Positions 45,955 through 55,802 of a stretch of DNA of 64,000 nt are shown in pieces. A program made the position numbers and the translations under genes. The DNA comes from Simiduia aestuariiviva (GTDB lineage: Bacteria > Pseudomonadota > Gammaproteobacteria > Pseudomonadales > Cellvibrionaceae). Below the pieces are notes generated by a model that was not told the DNA's origin, made no database searches, and was given only the letters and a program-made list of their open reading frames with translations. The DNA lies in assembly GCF_014192475.1 (NCBI RefSeq), contig NZ_JACHXZ010000004.1, positions 547,348-611,347 on the forward strand. Reading direction: 5' to 3'. The first letter of the stretch is position 1. Each line of letters starts with the position of its first letter.

Positions 45955-46596
45955 ATGCCCGCACAAAAAGTGTGCTTTTGTTGTTGTTTGTGTTTATTCG
46001 CCGCCAGTGCTTGGGGCGATTTTCGTGTAACTGTGGTGGATGTTGAGGGCAAGCCCGCACCCGACGTGGTGGTATTGGCGCCTAGCGTCAAGTCTGAGCG
46101 CCCGCCCGCCCGCGTCACCATTGACCAGCGAGATATGCAGTTTGTACCCCATGTGATTGTGGCCCCCTTAGGTGAGCCGGTGCATTTTCCCAATAGCGAT
46201 AAAACGCGCCATCAGGTGTATTCATTTTCGGCGCCCAATAATTTTGAATTGAAGCTCTACCGCCAACAGGATGCGCCGCCGGTGTCTTTTGCCAGTGAAG
46301 GTGTGGTGGAGCTGGGTTGCAATATCCACGACAGCATGAAGGGCTACATTTTTGTTACGCGGGTATCCAGCCACGGCGTGACTAATGCGCAGGGCTTGGT
46401 GAGCCTTCCAGGTGTAGTGAACTATCCGACCGAGCTGCAGATTTGGTATCCCGCGCTGGGCAGTAAATCACCTAAGGCGGTTGAGTTGCAGGCAGATGGT
46501 GTGCTCACACTCGATCACGCTGTACAGGCATCGGTAGTGAACAAGCCCTCGTCCTTGCGCGATCGGCTACAGCGGTTTAAACGCCAAAATGACTAG
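45955..46596 (+). CDS. Exported cupredoxin-like (methylamine-utilisation-type) protein
   Basis: A 213-residue protein. Signal peptide about residues 1-21 (Cys-rich CFCCCLCLFAASAWG). The mature part begins as an Ig-like or carboxypeptidase-regulatory module (FRVTVVDVEGKPAPDVVVLAP). A cupredoxin segment follows, with the first His in DKTRHQVYSFS and Cys-x2-His-x2-Met in GCNIHDSMKGYI, a type 1 copper pattern. Such proteins are often labelled methylamine-utilisation proteins without evidence. It overlaps the c-di-GMP gene start by eight bases, so the two are co-translated. Confidence 0.82.
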   Translation: MPAQKVCFCCCLCLFAASAWGDFRVTVVDVEGKPAPDVVVLAPSVKSERPPARVTIDQRDMQFVPHVIVAPLGEPVHFPNSDKTRHQVYSFSAPNNFELKLYRQQDAPPVSFASEGVVELGCNIHDSMKGYIFVTRVSSHGVTNAQGLVSLPGVVNYPTELQIWYPALGSKSPKAVELQADGVLTLDHAVQASVVNKPSSLRDRLQRFKRQND

Positions 46597-48901
46597 TTTT
46601 CGCGCACGCCTACTGTTGGTTTTTATTGCGCTCCTTTCGCTGACCTTGGTGGCGATTACTTGGGCGGTATTTTCGGCGACGCAAAATGCTGGTCACGTTT
46701 TTGCCAACAATGAATTAGATGTGGCCGAGCGCGTATTCAAACGCCTGATTATTGAAGATCGCGGCCAACTGAAGACGCGCGTGTCGCTACTCTCCGAGGA
46801 CTATGGGTTTCGTCAGGCCGTGGCCATTGGCGAAGAGGAAACGCTGATTACCGCATTGGCGAATCACGGAGAACGCGTGGGCGCAGAGATGGTACTGTTG
46901 ACCGACGGTGAGGGCCGCGTAAAGCTCAGCAGCCACGACCTCACTTTGGTGCAGCCGTTCATTGCGGTGCGCATCGCTGAGGGCACCAGTTTTGATTTAC
47001 TTGTGCAGGCCGAACAGCAGCTGTTTCAATTTGCCATGGTGCCTGTGCGCGCACCCAGTCTTATAGGTTGGGTGGGCTTAGGCTTTCCACTTAAACCTGC
47101 ATTGTTGGAAAATTTTAAATCGATTACGCGCGTGGATGTAACCATGATGTTGGCCGAGCGCGCCATACCGGCATTATCCACATTGCCGGCGGCAGCGGGT
47201 CAAAACAAACCGATAGCGCAATCTAACGTGCATTCATCGGATCTTATACAGCGCGATTGGTTGACGCGAACCCTTGCCTTTGAAGGTGAAAATGCTGGCG
47301 ATATCGTCGCGCTGCTGACGGTGCCCTCTTCCGATATTAAAGCGCAATTCAATCAGCTGCAGCAGCGCTTAATTCTCATTGCCGCGCTGGCGTTGGTGCT
47401 GGTTGTGGCCGCAATTTTCCGTATTGCCAATGGTTTGAGTCAGCCGTTAGCGACCCTGGCAGCGGCCGCTGACCGCATGGCGGCGGGCGACTATGATCGC
47501 CCAGTGCAATTGACCAGCACTGATGAATTGGGGTTGCTCGCAAATTCTCTCAATCGCATGCAAGCAGCTATTAAAGAGCGTGAAGCACATATTACTTTTA
47601 TGGCCGAGCACGACGAGCGTACTGGCCTGCCGAACCGTGAAAAAGTGCAACACATTCTCGCTGATCTTTTTGCAGAGCAAACCAGTTTCACTGCAGTGCT
47701 CTTGCGGGTATCCAATATCAAGCGCCTAAATGATCTGTACGGCATATTGTTCGTGCAGCGATTTATGCCGTTGGTGGCCGAAAGATTAAAATCGGAAGTA
47801 ACGGCTTGTGGCACCCTGGCACGATTGGGGAGTGACGAGTTTTTGTTAATTCTAACCGCGGGTGCGGTAATCAATCGCCAGGAAATAGAGATACTATCGC
47901 ACAGTTTTTCACATCCATTTTCTCTCGATGGCGTACAGATTGTATTTGAAATGCGCGCGGGGGTTGTGGATTGTCCAGCTCAGGCAAGCAATTACGAGTT
48001 TCTAATTCGACGCAGTAATATTGCGCTGACAGAAGCAGTGCGCGCGGGTCAGAAATTTTATTACTACCAAGATGGTGCGGATGATGCGCATCTACGAAAA
48101 CTACAAATTACTGCGCGGCTGCAACACGCAATAGAACACGGTAATTTTGAATTGTTTTACCAGCCTCAATTGTCACTGTTAACGGGCGAAATTGAAGGCA
48201 TGGAAGCGCTCATTCGTTGGAAGGATGAAACCTTGGGTAGCGTTTTCCCCGATGAGTTCATTCCATTGGCTGAGGAGTCGGGACTGATTAGTGATGTTAC
48301 CCGGTGGGTGGTCGGCCGCGTGCGTGAAGACTGTATGGCACTTGCCTCGACAGGCAAGCCCATCGAAATTAGTATCAATCTTTCCGCTAAGGATATTCTC
48401 GATACAGAGATGCTGGCGATGCTCACTGAGGCCGCGGTCAAGGATTTGCCGGCCGGTTGTAGCTTGGCCTATGAAATTACTGAAACCGCACTCGTCGCTG
48501 ATGCACACGCGGCCCGAGAAAATTTGTTGTTGCTGAAAAACGCAGGCATCCACTTATCCATGGATGATTTCGGTACTGGATTTTCTTCATTGTCGCAGTT
48601 AAAGATGCTGCCCGTGTCTAAACTTAAGATCGATAAGTCCTTTGTCATGAAGCTGGCCAGTGACTGCGATGATCAAAATATTGTCGAGGCTATTTTGGGC
48701 TTGGCAAAGGCGCTCAAACTATCGGTTGTGGCGGAAGGCGTTGAAGACGCCACTGCCATGTCGATGCTAGATAATTGGGGTTGCCAGAGTATTCAGGGCT
48801 ATCACCTTGCACGCCCCATGCCGGTAACTGAGGCGCTAGTGTGGTTGGAAAACTACCGGCAAAAAGAAGGTGAAATGGATAGAGATGTTTCAAACGGTTA
48901 A
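46589..48901 (+). CDS. Membrane sensor CACHE-HAMP-GSDEF-EAL c-di-GMP protein
   Basis: A 770-residue inner-membrane sensor. TM1 lies at about 7-29 (LLLVFIALLSLTLVAITW), followed by a periplasmic CACHE-like domain to about 255, TM2 at about 260-280 (LILIAALALVLVVAAIF), HAMP to about 340 (ADRMAAGDYDRPV), a GGDEF domain whose signature is GSDEF, and an EAL domain. The EAL part keeps EAL, NLSAKD, YEITET, DDFG, LKIDKSF and VVAEGVED, so phosphodiesterase activity is likely and cyclase activity is doubtful. It is second in an operon with a cupredoxin, a DUF3034 protein and a haemoglobin-like lipoprotein. Confidence 0.92.
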   Translation: MTSFRARLLLVFIALLSLTLVAITWAVFSATQNAGHVFANNELDVAERVFKRLIIEDRGQLKTRVSLLSEDYGFRQAVAIGEEETLITALANHGERVGAEMVLLTDGEGRVKLSSHDLTLVQPFIAVRIAEGTSFDLLVQAEQQLFQFAMVPVRAPSLIGWVGLGFPLKPALLENFKSITRVDVTMMLAERAIPALSTLPAAAGQNKPIAQSNVHSSDLIQRDWLTRTLAFEGENAGDIVALLTVPSSDIKAQFNQLQQRLILIAALALVLVVAAIFRIANGLSQPLATLAAAADRMAAGDYDRPVQLTSTDELGLLANSLNRMQAAIKEREAHITFMAEHDERTGLPNREKVQHILADLFAEQTSFTAVLLRVSNIKRLNDLYGILFVQRFMPLVAERLKSEVTACGTLARLGSDEFLLILTAGAVINRQEIEILSHSFSHPFSLDGVQIVFEMRAGVVDCPAQASNYEFLIRRSNIALTEAVRAGQKFYYYQDGADDAHLRKLQITARLQHAIEHGNFELFYQPQLSLLTGEIEGMEALIRWKDETLGSVFPDEFIPLAEESGLISDVTRWVVGRVREDCMALASTGKPIEISINLSAKDILDTEMLAMLTEAAVKDLPAGCSLAYEITETALVADAHAARENLLLLKNAGIHLSMDDFGTGFSSLSQLKMLPVSKLKIDKSFVMKLASDCDDQNIVEAILGLAKALKLSVVAEGVEDATAMSMLDNWGCQSIQGYHLARPMPVTEALVWLENYRQKEGEMDRDVSNG

Positions 48902-48990
48902 CCGCACTAAGCAGTGGCTAGCAACGGCCTGCTCGAAAAATCTGACACAGTATTTGTTAAACCGGTGGGTTTAAAAAGGTACAAAAGGCT

Positions 48991-49887
48991 ATGAAAAGTA
49001 ACGCGTGGTGGCGCGCTTTAGTGACACGCATTTGGTTGCTCATATTGTTGATGTGGGCAGCGGGCGCGTGCGCGCAGAGCCGCATTTTGGCAACGCCAGG
49101 CGCAATGCAATTGGAGGGCAGCGCCGGCGGGGGATTAGTGCCCTGGGCTGTGATTGGCAGTTATGCCAGTGAGGATGAATGGGGCGCCTCGGCCGCGTTG
49201 ACCGCGGTGCAGGTTAATGACTTTTCCTTAACTCAAGCGAGTGTTTTGCTGGGCTTCGACGAGCGCTGGGAAGTGAGCTACGCCCATCAAACCCTTAGGC
49301 TGGGCAACCAAGGCGCTGCGGATTTGGCGCAGGCAACGGCCGGCGCCTTTCCCAATTTGACCATTGAACAAGACATTTTTGGTGTTAAGGGTCGAATCAC
49401 GGGCAACTTAATTTATGGTGCGCTGCCGCAAATCAGCGCGGGGCTGCAGTACAAAATAAACCATAATGCGGACATTTCGACACAGGTATTGGGCGCTAGA
49501 TCGACGCGAGGTGTGGATTACTACGTGGCCGCCTCCAAACTGTATTTAGATGCGCTGTGGGGTCGCAATATTCTGGTGAATGGCACGCTGCGCCACAGTC
49601 GTGCCAATCAACTTGGATTATTGGGTTTCGGTGGCGATCGAAACAGCGCGTGGATGGGTGAGGTGTCGATGGCGGTGTTGCTTAATCGCCACTGGGCGGT
49701 GGGTGTTGAATACCGGCAGAAGCCCGATCTATTAAACAGTGTGCGCGAAGATGCGTGGGCCGATGCCTTTGTGGCGTGGTTTCCAAGTAAGCGCGTCACC
49801 CTGGTGGCAGCCTATGCCGACCTGGGCAATATTGCGCTCTGGGACGCGCAGCGGGGCTGGTACCTATCACTACAAATCAACAATTAA
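48991..49887 (+). CDS. DUF3034 family outer-membrane-like protein
   Basis: A 298-residue exported protein. The signal peptide is about residues 1-29 (LLILLMWAAGACAQS). LEGSAGGGLVPWAVIGSYASEDEWG begins the DUF3034 core. The rest alternates strands with aromatic girdles and ends RGWYLSLQINN, fitting an outer-membrane barrel. DUF3034 function is unknown. It follows the c-di-GMP sensor by 89 bases, and the haemoglobin gene by 16 bases. Confidence 0.8.
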   Translation: MKSNAWWRALVTRIWLLILLMWAAGACAQSRILATPGAMQLEGSAGGGLVPWAVIGSYASEDEWGASAALTAVQVNDFSLTQASVLLGFDERWEVSYAHQTLRLGNQGAADLAQATAGAFPNLTIEQDIFGVKGRITGNLIYGALPQISAGLQYKINHNADISTQVLGARSTRGVDYYVAASKLYLDALWGRNILVNGTLRHSRANQLGLLGFGGDRNSAWMGEVSMAVLLNRHWAVGVEYRQKPDLLNSVREDAWADAFVAWFPSKRVTLVAAYADLGNIALWDAQRGWYLSLQINN

Positions 49888-49903
49888 CTGTTAAGCGATC
49901 ATC

Positions 49904-50353
49904 ATGGCTTTTTTGATGGGTAGAAAAACTGTATTGGGTTTTGTGTGTGGGCTGTTGCTGGCGTGCGCTAGCCAACCGCAACAAACCACCTTGTATCAGC
50001 GCATGGGCGGCGAGGCTGGCGTGCGCACTATCGTCGATAATTTTTTATATGAAGTGGGTGACAGTGCGCTCTTGCGACCGCTTTTCAATGACATTGACCT
50101 GCCTCGGTTTCGGACAAAATTGGCGGAGCAGTTGTGTGAAATTAGCGGTGGCCCCTGCCGCTATAGCGGTGACAATATGACCGAAGTGCATGCGGGTATG
50201 GCTATGAATAATCGGCATTTTGATGCCACCGTAACAGCACTTACCCGCGCTATGGAAGCCGCGGGTGTGGATGTGGCGAGTCAAAATGCCATGTTGAAAA
50301 AGCTTGCCGCGATGCACGGTGATGTGATGCGCGAGACAATTGCGCCTGAATAG
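49904..50353 (+). CDS. Truncated-haemoglobin lipoprotein
   Basis: A 149-residue protein. The signal peptide ends with a lipobox LLLAC (Cys21), so it is probably lipidated and, with Ala next to the Cys, directed to the outer membrane. The remainder is a group 1/2 truncated haemoglobin: LYQRMGGEAGVRTIVDNF and the proximal histidine in TEVHAGMAMNNRHFDATV. By eye the usual distal Tyr (B10) is Leu (NFLYEV), so ligand chemistry may differ. A periplasmic lipid-anchored haemoglobin is unusual. It is last in the operon and convergent with metE. Confidence 0.82.
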   Translation: MAFLMGRKTVLGFVCGLLLACASQPQQTTLYQRMGGEAGVRTIVDNFLYEVGDSALLRPLFNDIDLPRFRTKLAEQLCEISGGPCRYSGDNMTEVHAGMAMNNRHFDATVTALTRAMEAAGVDVASQNAMLKKLAAMHGDVMRETIAPE

Positions 50354-50415
50354 TCACATCGAGACCCATGCTACACAGCGGCTTTACTCGGACCCATTAA
50401 TTAATTGGCGCAACC

Positions 50416-52764
50416 TCAGGCTGGCTCAAGACCGATGGCGGCATCGGCATCTGTCGCTTGTTGTTTCGGTGCCTGTTCCTGAAACTCATTGCGCAATTTT
50501 TTTGCTGCCCTAACCATCACTTTTAGCGCCGCTTCGGTCTCTGGCCAGGTGCGGGTTTTAAGGCCGCAGTCGGGGTTTATCCACAGCTGTTGTGGTGGGA
50601 TTTTTTCCGCAGCCCTATGCATCAGCTCGGCAATCCACTCAACTGTGGGGAGGTTGGGCGAATGGATATCGTACACGCCGGGGCCAATTTGATTGGGGTA
50701 GGTAAATTGTTCGAAGGCGTCGAGCAGCGCCATCTGTGATCGCGATGTTTCAAGGGTGATGACATCTGCATCTAAAGCGATGAGAGAATCCATGATGTCG
50801 TTAAATTCGGCATAGCACATATGGGTGTGAATTTGCGTGGTGTCTGCCACTTCTGCGCAACACACGCGAAATGCATGAGTGGCCCAGGCGAGGTACTCAG
50901 TCCAATCTTTTTTGCGCAGGGGCAAACCTTCGCGCAGGGCTGGTTCGTCAATCTGAATGATGCCGATGCCGGCGGCTTCTAGATCTTGTACTTCGTCGCG
51001 AATGGCCAGCGCCAGTTGCTGGGCGGTGCGGCTGCGCGGTTGATCATCGCGCACAAAGGACCAGCACAGAATGGTGTTGGGGCCCGTGAGCATACCTTTG
51101 ACGGGCTTGCGGGTTAGGCTCTGCGCGTAGCGCGCCCACTCTAGGGTAATGGGTTGTTTGCGCGCTACGTCGCCGACAATGATCGGGGGTTTTACACAGC
51201 GCGATCCGTAGCTTTGCACCCAACCCCATTGGGTAAAGGCAAAACCCGTCAGTTGCTCGCCAAAATATTCCACCATGTCATTGCGCTCAGCCTCGCCGTG
51301 CACGAGTACATCTAGGTCTAACTTTTCCTGAACTGCGATGGCGTGTTGGATTTCGGCGCGCATGAGTTGGGCGTATTCTCGCCCGCTGAGTTTTCCTTGC
51401 TTGTGAAGTCGCCGGGCTTTTCGAATTTCGGTGGTTTGTGGAAAGGAGCCAATGGTAGTTGTGGGTAGCAGTGGCAATCGGAACTTTGCCTGTTGCAGTT
51501 TGTTGCGCTCAGCGAACTTGGTGGGGCGAAATGCGTTGTGGCTGGACAGGCGCTGGACGCGAGCCTGAACGTCCACTTGGTTGATGCGCGCGGAAGTGCG
51601 CCGAGCCGCCAGTGCGGCGCGATTAATTTTTAGTTTTTCGGTAACTGCTGGTGAGTGTGGCTCGGCCAGTGCTGCTTTAAGGGTGACGAGCTCTTCGAGT
51701 TTTTGCTGTGCAAAGGCGAGCCATGGCTGAACGTCCTCGGGCAGTGCGGTTTCCAATGTGAGATCCACCGGCACGTGTAACAGTGAGCAGGAGGGCGCTA
51801 ACCACAGTTGATCGCCCAAGCGCTCGGCGACGGGGCGCAACACAGTGAGCGCTGCCTCCAAATCGGTAACCCAAATGTTGCGACCATCGACGATGCCAAG
51901 ACTTAGAATTTTGTGGGGGCTCAAGCGGTCGACAATGCGCCCGATTTCCACACCGCCGCGCACGGCATCTAGGTGTAAGCCCGCCACGGGCAGTTGCAGC
52001 GCGACACTGAGGTTGTTGCCCAGTTCGCCAAAATAGTTGGCGACCAATTGTTGCAGGCCCCGAATTTGTAGGCGGTGGTAAGTGGACTCAAACGCTTGCT
52101 GCCAAGGGAGCGGCAGATCGAGTGAAAGTATGGGCTCGTCCATCTGTACCCATTCAGCGCCGGCATCGCGCAGGGCTTGCAGTAATTGGCGATACACGGG
52201 AATCAAATCATCGAGCAGCAATAGTTTGTCCGCATCGGGTCGCGCGCATTTGCCGAGCCACAAATAAGTGAGTGGGCCAATGAGCACAGGTTTTGCGTTG
52301 TGGCCCTGCGCAATGGCTTCGCGCGTTTCCTCGATAAGCTGGTGGTAGCTCAAGTGAAACGCTTGGTTTTCGGTGAACTCGGGTACCAGGTAGTGGTAGT
52401 TGGTATCAAACCATTTGGTCATTTCACTGGCGGCGTTGGTGCCGCAACAGCTGTTTTGAGCGCGCCCGCGCGCCACCCGAAACAGTGTGTCTAAGTCTAT
52501 CGCTGTGCCGGGCGTATGGCCGGCGCGCTCGGGCAGCACTCCGAGTGTGGCAGACATCGTGAGCACTTGGTCGTACCACGCAAAGTCGCCCACCGGTACG
52601 AGGTCCAGCCCAGCTTGGCGCTGCCAGTGCGCCGCGCGCAGGGAGCGGCCCGTGGCCTGTAAGTCGGTGAGGCTGCTGTCGCCAGCCCAGTAGTTTTCCA
52701 GTGCGAACTTCAGTTCTCGTTGCGCACCGATGCGGGGGAAGCCCAAGTTGTGAATGCGTGCCAT
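50416..52764 (-). CDS. metE: Cobalamin-independent methionine synthase
   Basis: A 782-residue zinc enzyme moving the methyl group from 5-methyltetrahydrofolate to homocysteine. The N-terminal domain starts [23 protein letters not shown]; the C-terminal domain has [21 protein letters not shown]-like [29 protein letters not shown] with the zinc His and Cys, and NPDCGLKTR with the second Cys. ATG 52764 fits the family N-terminus and AAGG precedes it; 22 upstream codons lack support. Divergent from metR. Confidence 0.96.
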   Translation of the reverse strand: MARIHNLGFPRIGAQRELKFALENYWAGDSSLTDLQATGRSLRAAHWQRQAGLDLVPVGDFAWYDQVLTMSATLGVLPERAGHTPGTAIDLDTLFRVARGRAQNSCCGTNAASEMTKWFDTNYHYLVPEFTENQAFHLSYHQLIEETREAIAQGHNAKPVLIGPLTYLWLGKCARPDADKLLLLDDLIPVYRQLLQALRDAGAEWVQMDEPILSLDLPLPWQQAFESTYHRLQIRGLQQLVANYFGELGNNLSVALQLPVAGLHLDAVRGGVEIGRIVDRLSPHKILSLGIVDGRNIWVTDLEAALTVLRPVAERLGDQLWLAPSCSLLHVPVDLTLETALPEDVQPWLAFAQQKLEELVTLKAALAEPHSPAVTEKLKINRAALAARRTSARINQVDVQARVQRLSSHNAFRPTKFAERNKLQQAKFRLPLLPTTTIGSFPQTTEIRKARRLHKQGKLSGREYAQLMRAEIQHAIAVQEKLDLDVLVHGEAERNDMVEYFGEQLTGFAFTQWGWVQSYGSRCVKPPIIVGDVARKQPITLEWARYAQSLTRKPVKGMLTGPNTILCWSFVRDDQPRSRTAQQLALAIRDEVQDLEAAGIGIIQIDEPALREGLPLRKKDWTEYLAWATHAFRVCCAEVADTTQIHTHMCYAEFNDIMDSLIALDADVITLETSRSQMALLDAFEQFTYPNQIGPGVYDIHSPNLPTVEWIAELMHRAAEKIPPQQLWINPDCGLKTRTWPETEAALKVMVRAAKKLRNEFQEQAPKQQATDADAAIGLEPA

Positions 52765-52875
52765 CTGATTGCCTTGTGAGGTGTTTGGTGTGAGTGGCAA
52801 CATTCTCCGCAGGCTGATAAGGTGAATCAAACTGATTAACTTTCTATTAATTATTAATTATATTCATGTTGCTGT
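52765..52875. promoter_or_regulatory. Divergent metE/metR control region
   Basis: A 111-base AT-rich gap between metE and metR, the usual place for MetR control of metE. TGAATCAAACTGA around 52822-52834 resembles but does not match the MetR consensus TGAA-N5-TTCA, so no operator is assigned. Confidence 0.5.
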
Positions 52876-53796
52876 ATGAACCTTGAAATTAGACAACTGA
52901 AAACCTTGGTGGCATTGCGCGAAACGGGGACCTTGGTGGAAGCGGCGCAGCGCTTGTGTTTGACGCAATCGGCGCTGTCGCACCAAATGAAGGAGCTGGA
53001 ACACCAGCTCGGACAACCGGTGTTTGTGCGCAAGAGTCGCCCTATTCGCTTTACCGAGCCCGGTCAGCGATTGTTAAAACTGGCGGACACGGTGCTGGGC
53101 GCTCTGGCCGATGCCCAGCGCGATCTTCAAAAGCTGGTTCACGGCGAGGCGGGTCGATTGTTTATGGCCATCGAGTGCCACAGTTGTTTTAACTGGCTGA
53201 TGCCGGTAATCGATCAATACCGACCACATTGGCCACAGGTGGAGTTGGATTTTTCCGGTGGCTTCACCTTTGAGCCGCTGCCCGCGTTGGCTCGCGGTGA
53301 AGTGGATGTGGTGATCACCACCGATCCACAGCCGCTTAAAGGCTTGGTGTACGAACCGCTTTTCGATTGCGAAATGCGCTTAGCCGTGGCGCCCGGCCAC
53401 CCCTTGGCCAATGGCGACAGGGTGCAACCTAAACAACTGCAAGCGCAGACGCTGATTACCTACCCAGTCGCGCCAGAGCGTCTCGACATCATGCACCGTT
53501 TTTTACAACCGGCCGGCATCCAGCCCGAAATTCGCACTACCGAATTGACGCTCATGATGGTGCAAATGGTGGCATCGGGGCGCGGTGTTTGCTGCCTGCC
53601 CAATTGGGTTTTAGATGAGTACGCAGCGCAAGGGCAGCTGAAAAGTTTGGCGCTGGGCGACGGTATCTGGAGTCGAGTGCAATTGGCGATGCGTGCGGAG
53701 ACGCGCGAAACTGCCTACGCTCAAGACTTTATCCGCATGGCGCGCGCCCATTGTTTTGCGCAGTTAAAGGGCATTCGGCCCGCACCAGTTGAGTGA
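52876..53796 (+). CDS. metR: LysR-type regulator MetR
   Basis: A 306-residue LysR regulator. The winged HTH is MNLEIRQLKTLVALRETGTLVEAAQRLCLTQSALSHQMKELE, where the HTH runs about residues 18-37. A periplasmic-binding-type effector domain follows (VVITTDPQPLKGLVYEPLF). In related bacteria it activates metE with homocysteine. It is divergent from metE with a 111-base gap, which supports the assignment. Confidence 0.93.
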   Translation: MNLEIRQLKTLVALRETGTLVEAAQRLCLTQSALSHQMKELEHQLGQPVFVRKSRPIRFTEPGQRLLKLADTVLGALADAQRDLQKLVHGEAGRLFMAIECHSCFNWLMPVIDQYRPHWPQVELDFSGGFTFEPLPALARGEVDVVITTDPQPLKGLVYEPLFDCEMRLAVAPGHPLANGDRVQPKQLQAQTLITYPVAPERLDIMHRFLQPAGIQPEIRTTELTLMMVQMVASGRGVCCLPNWVLDEYAAQGQLKSLALGDGIWSRVQLAMRAETRETAYAQDFIRMARAHCFAQLKGIRPAPVE

Positions 53797-53826
53797 GTTG
53801 GTCATTCATGAAGGAGCTTTGGATTC

Positions 53827-55560
53827 ATGGTTAAACGACAAAAAACCAAGGCTAGCCCATGGCTATTAACCCTATTTGCCCTGCCCTTTGCCGGCGTGGG
53901 CTTGGGCTTTTTAGTGATGAGCATCATTCCATCTCTCTACGACAGCGTGGCGATGTCGACTTGGCAGCCTGTGCAGGCGCAATTGATCAGCGCGCGCACG
54001 CGGGTGCACCATGGCGATGACAGCACCAGCTACGAGGCCGAGGCCCGTTATCGCTATGATTTTCAGGGCACGGAATATGAGTCCAGTCGCGTCGGGATCA
54101 TGGCCGGTGCCGACAACATTGGCCAATGGCAGGAAACCCGTGGCGCGCAATTGAATCGCGCACTGCGCGAAGGGCTTCTAATCACGGTGTACGTCGACCC
54201 AGACGCGCCGGAGGAAGCGGTGATTTATCGCGAGTTGCGCTGGGGCATGCTGGCTTTTAAAAGTGTATTTGTGCTGGTGTTTGGGGGCGTGGGGTTCGGT
54301 TTGATGTGGTTGGCATGGCGAGGCCAGCGAGCGGCGGCGGCCGTCGATGAGCAAACAGCCAGCGCCGAGCCTTGGCGGTTGCGCACCGAATGGGCGAACC
54401 CGGTGCGCTCGAATACTAAGCTCGGATTGATAGTGCTGTGGGTCTTTGCCGTAGTTTGGAACGGGGTGTCGGCACCGGTACTGTTTACGCTACCCGGCGA
54501 GATGGCCAAGGGCAATCAAGCCATTTTGTTTGCGCTGTTGTTTCCGATTATCGGCCTAGGTTTGTTGGTGTCGGCGGTGGTGAAGCTGCGCCAGTGGTTG
54601 CGCTTCGGTTCGGTGCCTTTGCATTTAGATCCTTGGCCTGCGTGCATAGGAGGCCAGCTCGCTGGGCGCATGGAGATCAAATTGCCCTATGATTCGACCC
54701 AGCGAGTGCACCTGCAATTGAGCTGTTTGCTCAGCTATTACTCGGGCAGCGGCAAGAATCGCAAGCGCACTGAAAAAATTATTTGGAGCGCTGAGGGTTT
54801 GGCAAACCTCGCGCCTGCAGCGCAGGGCAGCAGCATTCAATTTGCCTTTGACATTCCCGCAGGATTACCCCAATCCGAGCTGCCAAGTGAGCGCCATCAC
54901 CTGTGGCGGTTAGAGGTAAATGCCGCCCTACCCGGTGCCGATTTCAATCAACAATACGAGGTGCCCGTGTTTGAAACGGGCATGGCGGCGTCCAGCCGCA
55001 TCAAGTGCGCCAGCCAGCACCCGCTGATGCAAGAGGAGCGCGAGCGACGGCTGGAACGGCTGTTGAATATTCGCCAAATTGCCGACGGTGTAGAGCTTTA
55101 TTATCAAATGGGTCGCCGCTGGCGCGGGCGCTCATTGGGACTGCTCGTGGGTATCGCCATGACCATAGGAGGTTGGTTTGCCCAAGCGAAGGCCGCGCCC
55201 CTCATGGTAGTGGTTTTGTTAATAGGTATTGGCCTGCTTATCGCCGTGGGTTGTTGCTACGGGCTGTTGAATAGCTACCGCGTCAAATTGGGGCGGCCGG
55301 GAATTTACACTGAGCGAAAGATATTGGGCGTGATGATCAGCAAGCGCTTTTATCCACCCGCCGATATTCAAGGCCTGGTGATAAAGGCCCACGGGAGCTC
55401 TCAAGTCGGCAATAAACATACGGAGCACTTTGTCATTGAAGCGCAGCTAAACAGCGGCAAACAGGTGCGGGTGGTTGAAGATTTGGACGGACGAGCGCTG
55501 ACGGAACAGGCGCTAGAGGTGGTTACCCTGTTGAGCGGCTTGCCCAAAGCTCATGGCTAA
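53827..55560 (+). CDS. DUF3592 domain membrane protein
   Basis: A 577-residue membrane protein with several hydrophobic segments: about 12-34, 130-160, 195-220, 230-255 and 430-465. The N-terminal part includes the DUF3592 pattern: an extracytoplasmic beta-strand section YEAEARYRYDFQGTEYESSRVG and ITVYVDPDAPEEAVIYR. The middle section (PLHLDPWPACIGGQLAGRMEI) resembles a second beta domain, and the C-terminus is soluble. No function is known. It lies alone between metR and a candidate small RNA. Confidence 0.78.
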   Translation: MVKRQKTKASPWLLTLFALPFAGVGLGFLVMSIIPSLYDSVAMSTWQPVQAQLISARTRVHHGDDSTSYEAEARYRYDFQGTEYESSRVGIMAGADNIGQWQETRGAQLNRALREGLLITVYVDPDAPEEAVIYRELRWGMLAFKSVFVLVFGGVGFGLMWLAWRGQRAAAAVDEQTASAEPWRLRTEWANPVRSNTKLGLIVLWVFAVVWNGVSAPVLFTLPGEMAKGNQAILFALLFPIIGLGLLVSAVVKLRQWLRFGSVPLHLDPWPACIGGQLAGRMEIKLPYDSTQRVHLQLSCLLSYYSGSGKNRKRTEKIIWSAEGLANLAPAAQGSSIQFAFDIPAGLPQSELPSERHHLWRLEVNAALPGADFNQQYEVPVFETGMAASSRIKCASQHPLMQEERERRLERLLNIRQIADGVELYYQMGRRWRGRSLGLLVGIAMTIGGWFAQAKAAPLMVVVLLIGIGLLIAVGCCYGLLNSYRVKLGRPGIYTERKILGVMISKRFYPPADIQGLVIKAHGSSQVGNKHTEHFVIEAQLNSGKQVRVVEDLDGRALTEQALEVVTLLSGLPKAHG

Positions 55561-55572
55561 GGTGTTTGTGGC

Positions 55573-55802
55573 CAGTAAATAAAAAAAGCCCCGCATAAAC
55601 AGTGCGGGGCACAAGCCAGGGTGTCTTTTGAAACGCTCGCGCTGCCACGGGTCTTTTCAAATCGCTACTCAACTTGGTTGTTGCGAGTTTCGTGCCAAAA
55701 TTCTTTTCAGAGCTGTCCACCCGTAAAACGCCTATTTTTACTGCGATGAAGTGACGGCGCGGGCAGCAATCAATCATTCCTGCCGTCCATTCAGACGGCG
55801 AC
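55573..55802 (-). ncRNA. Candidate minus-strand small RNA with intrinsic terminator
   Basis: A minus-strand intrinsic terminator (55581-55610) has no gene behind it for 300 bases. About 230 bases upstream is a -10-like TATATT (plus-strand AATATA at 55809-55814). The putative transcript starts near 55802 with the hairpin GCCGTC/GACGGC (plus strand about 55780-55800), followed by a GCTG-CCCG/CGGG-CAGC stem with a GGA-containing bulge. GGA appears in three places. Promoter -35 is poor. This is a prediction, not a known family; it could instead be an unrecognised readthrough terminator. Confidence 0.4.
55581..55610 (-). terminator. Strong minus-strand intrinsic terminator with no upstream gene
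   Basis: GCCCCGCA (55588-55595) pairs with TGCGGGGC (55603-55610) around TAAACAG. Minus-strand transcription reads into seven T residues (plus strand A-run 55581-55587). It cannot serve the plus-strand DUF3592 gene. Confidence 0.75.

Noticed and set aside
52800-52875. MetR consensus TGAA-N5-TTCA between metE and metR
   Set aside because: Only an imperfect match was found, so no operator is asserted.
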